A DNA stretch of 64,000 nt. It comes from Mesobacillus boroniphilus. Its GTDB lineage: Bacteria > Bacillota > Bacilli > Bacillales > Cytobacillaceae. The translations under genes and the position numbers were made by a program. Below the pieces are notes generated by a model. That model was not told the DNA's origin and made no database searches. It saw only the letters and a program-made list of their open reading frames with translations. Location of the stretch: positions 992,001 to 1,056,000 of the forward strand of contig NZ_QTKX01000001.1 in NCBI RefSeq assembly GCF_018424685.1, read 5' to 3'. How positions within the stretch are numbered: the first letter of the stretch is position 1; each line of letters begins with the position of its first letter. Of this stretch, positions 53,702 to 62,615 are shown piece by piece.

Positions 53702-53755
53702 ATAGGAATATGAAAAGATATTACACAGACATAGAGCAATCAGGGGGAATACAGT

Positions 53756-54982
53756 GTGGAACAAACTATGAATAACGTACAAGTCATTGACTTTACAGTT
53801 ACAAACGGGGTTCTATCAGAAGTAATTGAAGAAAAAGATCAAAAAATTAATTATTATAAATTCACCGCTTTATGTACCGACATTCAGCCGACCAGTAAAG
53901 AAGCGAACCCACGGAAACAGGATATATCAAAGAAGAATAAAGTAGCTTCCAAAATAAGAGAGACTCTGTTGAATCCTGATATTTCATTTCACACTCGAAA
54001 TAAAGGCATAACTTATTTTGCAGATAGATTGGAAGTAGAATACAACAGTAATGGTTCATGCACTGTCAGGATCTATTTTACAGATCCATCATCACAGGGA
54101 AGTGTTGATGGAGGACACACTGAAATGGTTATTCTTGATGAGGCGGGTAATTATCCGGAATGGAAAAAAGTTAATATAGAAGTTATGACTGGGATAAAAA
54201 GCCCATTTACTCATGTTTCAATTGCGGAGTCCAGGAACACCGGAGCTTCCGTGACAGCAGAAACTTTGGATGAGCTTAGTGGTATGCATGGAATACTAAA
54301 AGATCACCTTCAGGAAACTCCATATGAAGACAGGGTTTCATTTAAGCAAAATGAAGATAAAGAAGACGGTAAAGACCTGACTATTACATTAATTAAAAAA
54401 CTGTATGAAACTTTTAACATTAGAGATTATGCTGATAAGGATCCTAAAGGTGTATATAGTTCTAACCAAGGAGTAATTACCAAGTATCGGAAAGAGTATG
54501 ATGCACACGGAACTTCAACAGATAACGTGTATGAAAAGTTAAAGTATGTATCCAGTGACATTTTCAAACTTACCAATTACATTCATGAAAATTTCAAGGA
54601 TCTATACAACAGGTATGGCAAAGGAAACTATCTTGCGAATAAATGTGCTGACTATAAAGATGGATCCCGAAAAGAATTAGTACTTTTTGGTGAGCCAGAA
54701 CAATATTTGGACTATAAAGTTCCAAATGGCTTGCTATTCTTGGCTTTATCAGGCTTCCGACAGTTTTTAAAAGAAAACGAAGAAGGTTATTACGAATGGA
54801 AGTTCGACATATTTGAAGAAGATAAAATTAAGGGGCTTTTGGAAGTTGTATTCCAGGTATTGGCTTCTGGAATGAGAGATAATGATAATAACCCTCAGAG
54901 TGTCGGAAAAAATGCAATGGTCTGGCAGGTAATGAGAACTCAGGTCTTTATGAAGGCATATATGAATCAGTGGGTTAAATAA
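53756..54982 (+). CDS. AIPR-like protein with DGGHT motif
   Basis: 408 residues, GTG start with GGGGGA seven bases upstream. The segment NPDISFHTRNKGITYFADRL followed by DPSSQGSVDGGHTEMVILDE parallels the AIPR core (NNG then NGGQT) with DGGHT replacing NGGQT, recalling also the DGQHR motif of DndB-like proteins. The second half is helical with no known motif. It directly follows the HelD-like helicase and ends at a terminator, so the two likely form one unit. Function unknown; a defence role is inferred from place. Confidence 0.65.
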   Translation: MEQTMNNVQVIDFTVTNGVLSEVIEEKDQKINYYKFTALCTDIQPTSKEANPRKQDISKKNKVASKIRETLLNPDISFHTRNKGITYFADRLEVEYNSNGSCTVRIYFTDPSSQGSVDGGHTEMVILDEAGNYPEWKKVNIEVMTGIKSPFTHVSIAESRNTGASVTAETLDELSGMHGILKDHLQETPYEDRVSFKQNEDKEDGKDLTITLIKKLYETFNIRDYADKDPKGVYSSNQGVITKYRKEYDAHGTSTDNVYEKLKYVSSDIFKLTNYIHENFKDLYNRYGKGNYLANKCADYKDGSRKELVLFGEPEQYLDYKVPNGLLFLALSGFRQFLKENEEGYYEWKFDIFEEDKIKGLLEVVFQVLASGMRDNDNNPQSVGKNAMVWQVMRTQVFMKAYMNQWVK

Positions 54983-55019
54983 TTAATTTAGAGAAATTGC
55001 AAAAAAAGAGATAACCTCT

Positions 55020-55050
55020 AAAGCCCTTGTACTCTTGCAAGGGTTTTATT
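55020..55050 (+). terminator. Terminator after AIPR-like gene
   Basis: AGCCCTTG and CAAGGGTT pair around seven bases and run into TTTATTTG. Confidence 0.75.
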
Positions 55051-55069
55051 TGTATAAGTAAGGCAGTTT

Positions 55070-57787
55070 TTGAAAGAGAGTGAAAATACTTTGATAAATA
55101 AAGATACTTTTGTTGAATGGCTAAAAACCTCTACTAATATTAATCCATATACTATAGGGCGATATTCACAAGCTATAGACACAATATCTTCAGAACTAGG
55201 AGACTATGGATTAAATAGAATTAATTTATATACTCTTACCAACACAACCATTATTGATGCTATCATCCAAAATCCTGAGTTTAAAAAGAAAAATGAAAAG
55301 GGACATAGAATGTATAGTGCTGCTTTAAGTCATTTTAAAAAATATATTGAGCATTACTATACTACTGAGTTACAAGCAAACCTACCAGGAGGACCAGGTA
55401 CTGTGACTAAAGAAGATACAATATTAATAAAAATAGGAGTTTCTTATAAAGAGGGTATGACACCGGAAGAGTTATACCATGCAACAAGTGTTAGCTGGGT
55501 AATTGGTGAAAATAGACTGCGCTCTGGAGAGATTGAATATTATTGTGCTGTTTTTAATAATGAAATTAAAGAAGTTTATCATTTTACCGGGTATGAGAAG
55601 GATACTCATCCTGATAACATCGGCCGTTTTATATTGTTTGGTGAAATTGCAGAAGAATCAATACGATCTAAGGTTCTTAACCTTAACGTAAGAGATATAC
55701 ATAAAGGATCAGGTAATCCAATTAAATATGTAAAGATGGATAACTTATTGACACGAGCAAATAACAATCCTCAAACCCCAAAGGATGAGAATCCAATAAT
55801 AAATCAAAATATGATTAAATTACTATTTAAGAGGTTGGCAAACGAAAAAAACGAAATTAGAACACTGAGCACGAATAAACCTAACTGGATCACAAAAATA
55901 GATGAATCTGGATTATTTGTGGAAACAGAAACATCTAGAGTAGAGGTTTCACGCGGGGAAAAGAACAAACCTTATGCTTTTATATCTTATGATTTCTTAC
56001 TGGCAGCCTGGGAAGAATTATTAAAAGTAAGGAAGGCTTCATCAAGTGACTTTATTGAGACCAAGGGCCGGTCTCGCTTTGTCATGGCATTTTTTAATGA
56101 ATTACCCTTTGTTGAAAAAGTCCTAATAGATAATGCTCCTTATATCAGATTTAATGAATTTACTACAGATCAGCTTCCAGAAGCGAATTTGGAACAAACC
56201 TTGGAGCTTTTGAATGAAATCATAAATCAAGATCTAGACCCTAAATTAATCTCGCAAAAATATAATGATGATTCAATAAAACGTCTAAAACTCCGTGCAA
56301 GACAGGGATTAAAAATCCTTGGATTTTTAAATGAAGAATACAGGATTCAAAAAAGTATATGGGACCAGTATATTAATTCTGATGACAAAATTGAGTTTCT
56401 ATCAAAGAGGATATTGCAGCATTCCTACTTCTCAGTAATTTATCAATGCCTTTCACTCCTAAATGGAGTCGAAAAGGCAGATAAGTTTTCTTTCCTAACT
56501 GAAATTGGAATGTTAATCGTGAGAAACTCAATGGGCACGAATTTAATGGTACAATCTGTTGCCCAGTACAGGACGAGAAACATGTTAAATTGGCTAAAAG
56601 AAACAGGATTGGTGGATGAGGAGTGGAATGTTTTGAGAAATAATAGTATAAATCAGAATTATACTACATCTTCAATTGCCAGTATGGTGAGAGAAAACTT
56701 GCCAATCTACGGAATTATTGAACACATAAATAGATATATCGCTGGAAAGGGTTTCTATTACGAAAAAGACGAAATCATTAATCTCTTCTTATCCCTAAAA
56801 ACCAAACCATTCGTCATTATCTCAGGTATTTCCGGAACAGGGAAAACCAAAATTGTTCAATGGTTTGCTGAGAGTGTTGGAGCGACTGAAAAAAATGGTC
56901 AATTTAGTTTAATCCCGATCCGTCCAGACTGGAATGATGGTTCTGATTTATTGGGATATGTTGATATCAAAGGTGAGTTTAAAGAAGGTCCTTTAACGAA
57001 GGTAATTATGAACGCTCACCTGAATCCTGATATGCCTTATTTTGTTCTTCTAGATGAGATGAACCTGGCGCGTGTTGAGTATTATTTTAGTGATATTTTA
57101 AGTGTGATGGAGAGTCGCAAGTGGGAGAATGGTGAGATTGTTTCTTCTACTCTTCTCTCAAGTGATGTTTATGGGAAGGGCCTTACTCTTCCAAACAATC
57201 TTTATATTATCGGAACGGTTAATATGGATGAAACGACGCATCCATTCAGCAAAAAGGTATTGGATCGGGCAAATACGATTGAGTTTAATCGTGTTAATCT
57301 TGGTAACCTGGCGTTTTTAACAGAGCTTGAAGAAGATGAGCCGAAAGTCATCGGTCAAGATCGTTTTGCTTCTAAGTATCTTCATTTGAAGGATGTATAT
57401 AAAGAAAAAAAAGAAATAGTGACCAGGACTACAGATGAACTGGTTAAGATCAATGAATCGCTCCAGTTGATTAATGCCCATGTTGGTTACCGTGTCCGGG
57501 ATGAGATTTGTTTTTATCTGGCTTATAATGAAGAATCTAATTTAATGAAGTTCGAAAATGCATTTGATCACTGCATTTTGCAGAAAATCCTCCCTCGAAT
57601 TGCAGGCAGCGACACTCGAGTGGAACAATTGCTGAGGGGACTCTTTAGTCAATTTACGAATCAAGAGTATGAAGAGGATGGACAAATTGACATTCAAAAT
57701 GCCAAGTATCCGCGAAGCGCAGCAAAAGTTGCTGAAATGCTGGGGAGGTTAAGAAACGATGGCTTTACTTCCTTCTGGATCTCGTGA
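55070..57787 (+). CDS. mcrB: McrB-like GTPase of a modification-dependent restriction system
   Basis: About 905 residues. The C-terminal AAA+ GTPase has Walker A GISGTGKT (about 586-593), the McrB hallmark RPDWNDGSDLLGY, Walker B FVLLDEMNLARVEYYF and sensor GTVNMDETTH. The N-terminal half binds the target; its first 90 residues are a helical bundle like recombinase core-binding domains (FVEWLKTSTNINPYTIGRYS), a known variant of McrB-family N-termini. It translocates on methylated DNA and recruits McrC. The start is uncertain: TTG 55070 or TTG 55091. The gene overlaps mcrC by 29 bases. Confidence 0.9.
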   Translation: MKESENTLINKDTFVEWLKTSTNINPYTIGRYSQAIDTISSELGDYGLNRINLYTLTNTTIIDAIIQNPEFKKKNEKGHRMYSAALSHFKKYIEHYYTTELQANLPGGPGTVTKEDTILIKIGVSYKEGMTPEELYHATSVSWVIGENRLRSGEIEYYCAVFNNEIKEVYHFTGYEKDTHPDNIGRFILFGEIAEESIRSKVLNLNVRDIHKGSGNPIKYVKMDNLLTRANNNPQTPKDENPIINQNMIKLLFKRLANEKNEIRTLSTNKPNWITKIDESGLFVETETSRVEVSRGEKNKPYAFISYDFLLAAWEELLKVRKASSSDFIETKGRSRFVMAFFNELPFVEKVLIDNAPYIRFNEFTTDQLPEANLEQTLELLNEIINQDLDPKLISQKYNDDSIKRLKLRARQGLKILGFLNEEYRIQKSIWDQYINSDDKIEFLSKRILQHSYFSVIYQCLSLLNGVEKADKFSFLTEIGMLIVRNSMGTNLMVQSVAQYRTRNMLNWLKETGLVDEEWNVLRNNSINQNYTTSSIASMVRENLPIYGIIEHINRYIAGKGFYYEKDEIINLFLSLKTKPFVIISGISGTGKTKIVQWFAESVGATEKNGQFSLIPIRPDWNDGSDLLGYVDIKGEFKEGPLTKVIMNAHLNPDMPYFVLLDEMNLARVEYYFSDILSVMESRKWENGEIVSSTLLSSDVYGKGLTLPNNLYIIGTVNMDETTHPFSKKVLDRANTIEFNRVNLGNLAFLTELEEDEPKVIGQDRFASKYLHLKDVYKEKKEIVTRTTDELVKINESLQLINAHVGYRVRDEICFYLAYNEESNLMKFENAFDHCILQKILPRIAGSDTRVEQLLRGLFSQFTNQEYEEDGQIDIQNAKYPRSAAKVAEMLGRLRNDGFTSFWIS

Positions 57788-60233
57788 TGATGTTGAATTA
57801 GTTAAAATTGAGACTGAGGATCTTTCATTAGTGATAAAGGGAAAACCTTATCATGATCGGTATGAGGGGTTACGGCAATATAAGGCTATGGACCGTCATG
57901 ATGTAATGTACTTTAATGCTGTTAGTGATTCCATCCAGGATGAAAAGATTTATGATATCTCCATTCAAGAGTTGGTAAACCCAACAATCCAAAGGCCAAT
58001 CTTCTTTGAAAATGGGGTCTATCAGCTGATCGTCGTTCCAAAGGATGATCGGGAGTTCACTTTTTATCATGAATATCCTCTTATCAGACAAGCCGTCTCA
58101 CCGGTGCCTATTGGCAGCCAATCTATTTTAATGGGGAACCTGCAGTTTCAAAATGAGGTGGGTTTCACTACGTTCGAGATAAGAGCTGATGGTAAAACAG
58201 TACTAGAAGTCACTCTGGAAATCTTCCCTGTTAAGCTTGATTATAAAAAGGATTACCAAAAGCTTTTAGAGGAAGTAAACGATGAAATTTATAACCTGGC
58301 TTTTCACTTTATCCGAAAAACGTATTTAGGTGCCAGGCTAAGGCTGGAGGGAAATCCGTCAAAAGCGGAATTTTACCGGCTGATCAGTGAGCATTTTCAT
58401 CAATTTCTCCAGGCCGTTGCGAGAATCGAATTTCAACCTCATCATAAATTGGAGAAGACATATGAAAAAGCACGCGGGGACCAGCTGAGGAAGCAAGACT
58501 CTGTCAGCAGGAACTTTTTGCGTAAGCGTGCGAATGTTTTTGTCGGTGTAACAAAGGGGATTGATGTCCGTGGCAGGACGGTCATGCCTTCTGAAGGGTT
58601 AAAAATCAAAAAAGAGCTTACATATGATACTTTGGAGAATCGCTATGTTAAGTGGATGATTGAGCGGATTAAACAAAAGCTTGATGATTTATTGGACTCT
58701 ATTGTGAGCAAAAACAGATGGACTAGAGAGAAGCCAGATTATGACTTAGTTGAGAAAATAGAATCGATGTCCAAACAGTTAAAGTCAAAGCTGAGCAGTC
58801 CATTTTGGAAGTCCATTGGAAAACTAGATCGATCGGTGATGAGTCTGGTCTTGCAAATGGCACCCGGTTATCGGGATGCTTTTCAGATTTATTTAACCGT
58901 GTCCAAAGGATTGATGCTGCAAGGGAAGCTGTACCGAATGTCGGTGAAGGATGTTGCCACTCTCTATGAATACTGGACTTTTTTAAAGCTGGGACAGATT
59001 CTTGGCCGTAAGTATAAGCTTATTAGCCAGGATATTGTTCAGGTTAACAGGAAAGGACTGTTTGTGAATCTGGAAGCAAATAAGACGGCAAGAAGAATAT
59101 TCAGACACCCTGTAACGAATGAAGAGATCATTTTAGCGTATCAAAAACGGGAAAGCAGCTTGCCGACTGTTTCGCAAATACCTGATACGATGCTGTGTAT
59201 TGAGAAAAAGGGAAAGGGCTACAAATACCATTATATTTTTGATGCTAAGTATAGAATTGATTATGCTCAGGAAGACAGCTATTATCAGAAGCGGTATAAA
59301 ACGCCTGGTCCGATGGAAGATGATATCAATACGATGCATCGCTATCGGGATTCGATTGTTGCGACAAATGGGGGTCCATTTGAGAGAACCGCTTTTGGAG
59401 CTTATGTGTTATTCCCATGGTTTGATGAAACCGTCTATGAAGAGCACCATTTTTACAAGAGCATTGATAAAGTGAACATAGGCGGGTTGCCTTTCCTGCC
59501 GAATGCTACGAATATGGTTGAGCGGTTTGTAGAAAGATTGATTGACAAAAGCCCTGAGGAGATTCAACGGGAGGGCATCCTGCCAAGGGGTGCTCATGAA
59601 GAATGGAAATCGAGCTTGGATCAAATGGTGATGGTGGGGCTTGTTTCCGATCAAGAGAGTTATGATAAATTCAGCAAGGAAGCCTATTATCAAATTCCTG
59701 TAAAGCAATTAAGAAAAGGCTGGCAGGAAGTTGAGTATATAGCCTTGTATGTTAAAAATAGCTTAAATACTGATAATGGCGTTCAGCTTTATGCAAAGAT
59801 TAATAATGTCATGCCTTATCATGATGGTGATGATGAATATATGCGTTTTAATGTTGCTGCCTGGTCAAAGTTGAAGCAGAGCATAAGGCCTGTAAATTAT
59901 GGTATATCAAACTATGTGATGACGACCTTAAATAATCTAAAGGAAGCGCAGGAACTTCCTGAATTATTTATGAAGTCCAAGGAAGAGATGGCGATTTGGC
60001 GTATGCTTAGAAGGGTGTCTGATCAAATTAGGATTGACCTGGATCATGAGAATCTTGATCATGCTTCTAGAATATCGGAGTATAATATTAAAAATATCAA
60101 AGTGATTATGGATAAGCAGGAGAGGGGAATTCGGTTCATTCAAGATAACGCAGAAGAAGCAGTTTCTATTGATCAATTAGAGAAAAATCCTTCAGGGGTG
60201 TTTAAAAAAATGATGGGGATGCTTCAACAATAG
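57759..60233 (+). CDS. mcrC: McrC-like nuclease subunit (DUF2357)
   Basis: 824 residues. The N-terminal DUF2357 domain (about 70-330) has YLGARLRLEGNPSKAEFYRL. The PD-(D/E)XK nuclease lies at about 430-560, with YHYIFDAKYRIDY providing the metal-site D-x-K. The C-terminal 250 residues contain no recognised domain (longer than E. coli McrC). It cuts DNA when McrB reaches it. Overlap with mcrB and the terminator after it indicate a two-gene operon. GGGGAGG precedes the ATG. Confidence 0.9.
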   Translation: MALLPSGSRDDVELVKIETEDLSLVIKGKPYHDRYEGLRQYKAMDRHDVMYFNAVSDSIQDEKIYDISIQELVNPTIQRPIFFENGVYQLIVVPKDDREFTFYHEYPLIRQAVSPVPIGSQSILMGNLQFQNEVGFTTFEIRADGKTVLEVTLEIFPVKLDYKKDYQKLLEEVNDEIYNLAFHFIRKTYLGARLRLEGNPSKAEFYRLISEHFHQFLQAVARIEFQPHHKLEKTYEKARGDQLRKQDSVSRNFLRKRANVFVGVTKGIDVRGRTVMPSEGLKIKKELTYDTLENRYVKWMIERIKQKLDDLLDSIVSKNRWTREKPDYDLVEKIESMSKQLKSKLSSPFWKSIGKLDRSVMSLVLQMAPGYRDAFQIYLTVSKGLMLQGKLYRMSVKDVATLYEYWTFLKLGQILGRKYKLISQDIVQVNRKGLFVNLEANKTARRIFRHPVTNEEIILAYQKRESSLPTVSQIPDTMLCIEKKGKGYKYHYIFDAKYRIDYAQEDSYYQKRYKTPGPMEDDINTMHRYRDSIVATNGGPFERTAFGAYVLFPWFDETVYEEHHFYKSIDKVNIGGLPFLPNATNMVERFVERLIDKSPEEIQREGILPRGAHEEWKSSLDQMVMVGLVSDQESYDKFSKEAYYQIPVKQLRKGWQEVEYIALYVKNSLNTDNGVQLYAKINNVMPYHDGDDEYMRFNVAAWSKLKQSIRPVNYGISNYVMTTLNNLKEAQELPELFMKSKEEMAIWRMLRRVSDQIRIDLDHENLDHASRISEYNIKNIKVIMDKQERGIRFIQDNAEEAVSIDQLEKNPSGVFKKMMGMLQQ

Positions 60234-60242
60234 AGAGATTTC

Positions 60243-60272
60243 AAAGGCAGACTAGTTGGTCTGCCTTTTGCT
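60243..60272 (+). terminator. Intrinsic terminator after mcrC
   Basis: AAAGGCAGAC and GTCTGCCTTT pair around six bases and run into TGCTG. Confidence 0.85.
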
Positions 60273-60298
60273 GTTTCTTTAATCTTTTTATGTAATTT

Positions 60299-60535
60299 CT
60301 ATCCGTGATTCGGTTTGCACACTTTGCATGGTCTAACGGATGTATCGTTTAGCTCTTCAAGGTGTTCCAGAGGCCGATAGTATCCGTTCTTCTCTTGATT
60401 AATGATCACTTTCAATTCGTAATTCTTTTTTGTGATATAGGAGCAGCTTGTCTTATGGAGCTTGTTTCCATTAGCGCTGTCATAAACGATTACATATTCA
60501 TATTTCAGTATTTCCGCAAACATCTTTATAGCCAT
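60299..60535 (-). CDS. Small Cys-rich protein, probable metal-binding
   Basis: 78 residues. The middle (GNKLHKTSCSYI) and end (TSVRPCKVCKPNHG) place one Cys and a CxxC as in Ada-like metal-binding modules, where LHKxxC and R-P-C-K-x-C are conserved. A catalytic domain is absent. AAAGGTGAG lies before ATG 60535. It is divergent from the pyrophosphohydrolase gene. Confidence 0.55.
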   Translation of the reverse strand: MAIKMFAEILKYEYVIVYDSANGNKLHKTSCSYITKKNYELKVIINQEKNGYYRPLEHLEELNDTSVRPCKVCKPNHG

Positions 60536-60628
60536 AAATAACACTCACCTTTTTCTATGAATATATCACTTGAAGTGCTGAAATGGTATAATTTAACTAA
60601 AATACATTCTGAATTGAGGGAAAAAGAC

Positions 60629-61471
60629 ATGGCTTATTTTAATCAGGAAAAATTTGATTTGCCAAGAAACTTAAGAGGAAGAAGTATTCACCTTAATGTC
60701 ATTCCAACTGTGTCCAACTTGAAGAATTTGATTGATAAATTGATTTTAGTTGATGGTGATGTGAGTCAATTAAAGCAATGGGAAAAAAGAAGTTATTCAG
60801 CTTATCAGATTAGTAAAATCAAAAGAGAAGTGATGAATGCTCCAACAAAGGATAGCAGGACGAACCTAGTGAAACAACATATTTTAAACCAGGACCCTAA
60901 CGATTTAGGTGCTAGCTGTATTGATATTTATTTGGTTGCCTATGTTGCAGAGAACGTTAAACCAGGAAAACAAGCATTTAAAGAATATGTGATGAATCAC
61001 GGGATTACTGATAAGTCGAACTCGGCTCAGGCCATTTGGCAGGTAGGAAAAGGGGATGGAACCTACCTGGGAGTTTTACATGAAGATGGTTCAGTCCGAG
61101 ATTGGGATTTTTTCAGGAAGTGGGTAAATGGTCTAAGTATGGGCAAGTCAAAGGTATATAACAAGCTAGTCCGAGACCGTATACCTGAAATCATTCACCG
61201 GTCAGGAAAATCATTTAACACGAGAAAACTAGCATATGAAGAATATATAAAAGAGCTAAAAAATAAAGCATTTGAGGAACTGAATGAGTACACCCAGAGT
61301 AACAACAGTCAAGAAGCAGCTGAAGAACTGGCGGATTTGTTTGAAGTAATGCATTCATTAGCAGAAATCCATGGTTATACATTTGATCAAATTGAGGAAA
61401 TACGTCAACGCAAAGCAGAGGTTAGAGGCGGGTTTAGGGAAAGGATTTATTTGATTGATGTTGAGGAGTAG
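60629..61471 (+). CDS. MazG-like NTP pyrophosphohydrolase with N-terminal extension domain
   Basis: 280 residues. The C-terminal part (about 175-275) is a MazG-type all-alpha NTP pyrophosphohydrolase: KVYNKLVRDRIPEIIHRSGK, then ELKNKAFEELNEYTQ and AAEELADLFEVMHSLA, providing the E-x-x-E and E-x-x-D metal pairs. The first 170 residues (QEKFDLPRNLRGRSIHLNVI; YVMNHGITDKSNSAQAIWQV) are an unrecognised domain. GAGGGA precedes ATG 60629; an upstream start at 60557 reaches into the divergent promoter. Position suggests nucleotide depletion or sensing as a defence function (inference). Confidence 0.82.
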   Translation: MAYFNQEKFDLPRNLRGRSIHLNVIPTVSNLKNLIDKLILVDGDVSQLKQWEKRSYSAYQISKIKREVMNAPTKDSRTNLVKQHILNQDPNDLGASCIDIYLVAYVAENVKPGKQAFKEYVMNHGITDKSNSAQAIWQVGKGDGTYLGVLHEDGSVRDWDFFRKWVNGLSMGKSKVYNKLVRDRIPEIIHRSGKSFNTRKLAYEEYIKELKNKAFEELNEYTQSNNSQEAAEELADLFEVMHSLAEIHGYTFDQIEEIRQRKAEVRGGFRERIYLIDVEE

Positions 61472-61494
61472 TTAAAGACAATTAGGGAGAAAAA

Positions 61495-61976
61495 ATGATG
61501 GATAAAAAGACATTTAAGATAACCTTTAATAGATTGCTGGAAGCTTCAGTGGATGGACTAACAAATGAACAAAAGATCAAGTATATGAAGAAATGGATTA
61601 GAGATCACGAGAAGATGGAAGAAAGCACAACAAACAAATCTATTTCGCTGCCTGACTCTATATATGTTGAAAGTTCTGAGAAGATAGGTGAATTGGTAAG
61701 AACAAAATTAGCGCAAATAATACGTAACCAATTACTAAGTCCAGAAAAGGTACGAGTTTTACAGGATGCAAAACACTGCAAGAATTTATTCGACATTAAT
61801 CATCCGATGCTTAAAAAGGTTACATATGACCGTCCACTAATTGAACAAAGAACTGTGAACGGATATTTCCGTTATTGGGCAAAGCGGTTACTATACATAA
61901 GGAAAAATATCTTGTCTGTAATGATTGGTATGAGAGAAACAAACCCAAGTTTATTATGTGGGTAAAAAACTTTTAG
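61495..61976 (+). pseudogene. Hypothetical protein with frameshifted C-terminus
   Basis: From ATG 61495 the frame reads KTFKITFNRLLEASVDGLTN, VESSEKIGELVRTKLAQIIR and HCKNLFDINHPMLKKV, then RTVNGYFRYWAK, and stops at 61965 with a nonsense end. Adding one A to the run at 61881-61883 opens RYWAKAVTIHKEKYLVCNDW and NKPKFIMWVKNF to 61976, a natural ending. The intact form has about 160 residues. I recall similar uncharacterised proteins in Bacillus but no function. It follows the MazG-like gene by 23 bases. Confidence 0.65.
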
Positions 61977-62013
61977 TGAGAGAATATTTACTTTTAGTCT
62001 TCCTTTTTGAAGG

Positions 62014-62413
62014 CTATTTTTCTTGTATTAACTTTTCTACAGTTGGAATATCAGCAGGAGCCCATACCAGGGATAAAAGGTTTTCTCTTCGTAACCATAT
62101 TAACTTCGAGTGTTCAGTAGCTGTTGGTGTTCTATGAACAATTTTAGCCCTTATTGAAATCAAGTAAACAATAAAAGTTTCGTATTCATGAACAATATCC
62201 ATGTAAGGATTTGTATCTGTGCTAATTTGGCAATTTATTTCTTCAGATATCTCTCTTTTGAGAGCGGAAAAAAACATCTTCATTCTCCTCCACTTTACCA
62301 CCAGGAAATTCCCACATATTCGGCAAAGACATAGAATGTGATCTAAGAGCACATAAGATTTCACCTTTCTCATTTTCAATAACCGCAGCTACTACCTTAA
62401 CATGTTTTTTCAT
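62014..62413 (-). pseudogene. NUDIX hydrolase (MutT-like) split by a frameshift
   Basis: From ATG 62413 (GGAGGAG upstream) the frame reads KHVKVVAAVIENEKGEILCA and SLPNMWEFPGGKVEENEDVF, the first half of a NUDIX box, then breaks at the run of seven (A run 62268-62274 on the plus strand). The other frame continues SALKREISEEINCQI, the rest of the NUDIX box, to LIQEK. With six bases the box GGKVEENEDVFSALKREISE is complete. The intact protein would have about 132 residues and clean up oxidised or unusual nucleotides. Confidence 0.85.
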
Positions 62414-62615
62414 TTCTTCTCCTCCACAAATTTTTCGTAGTTAATGATATCAGAAGCGCAGCTCAATACAAAATATGGATTCGTTGCTAAATGTAAATTA
62501 CTTCTATTTCGTGTTACTCAATATGTTAAAATAATTTATAGTGTGAATATAATGCTTATATAGAGAACATATAATATTACATTAGAGTTGTTGAAGGGAA
62601 ATTGGGGGGTTAACA

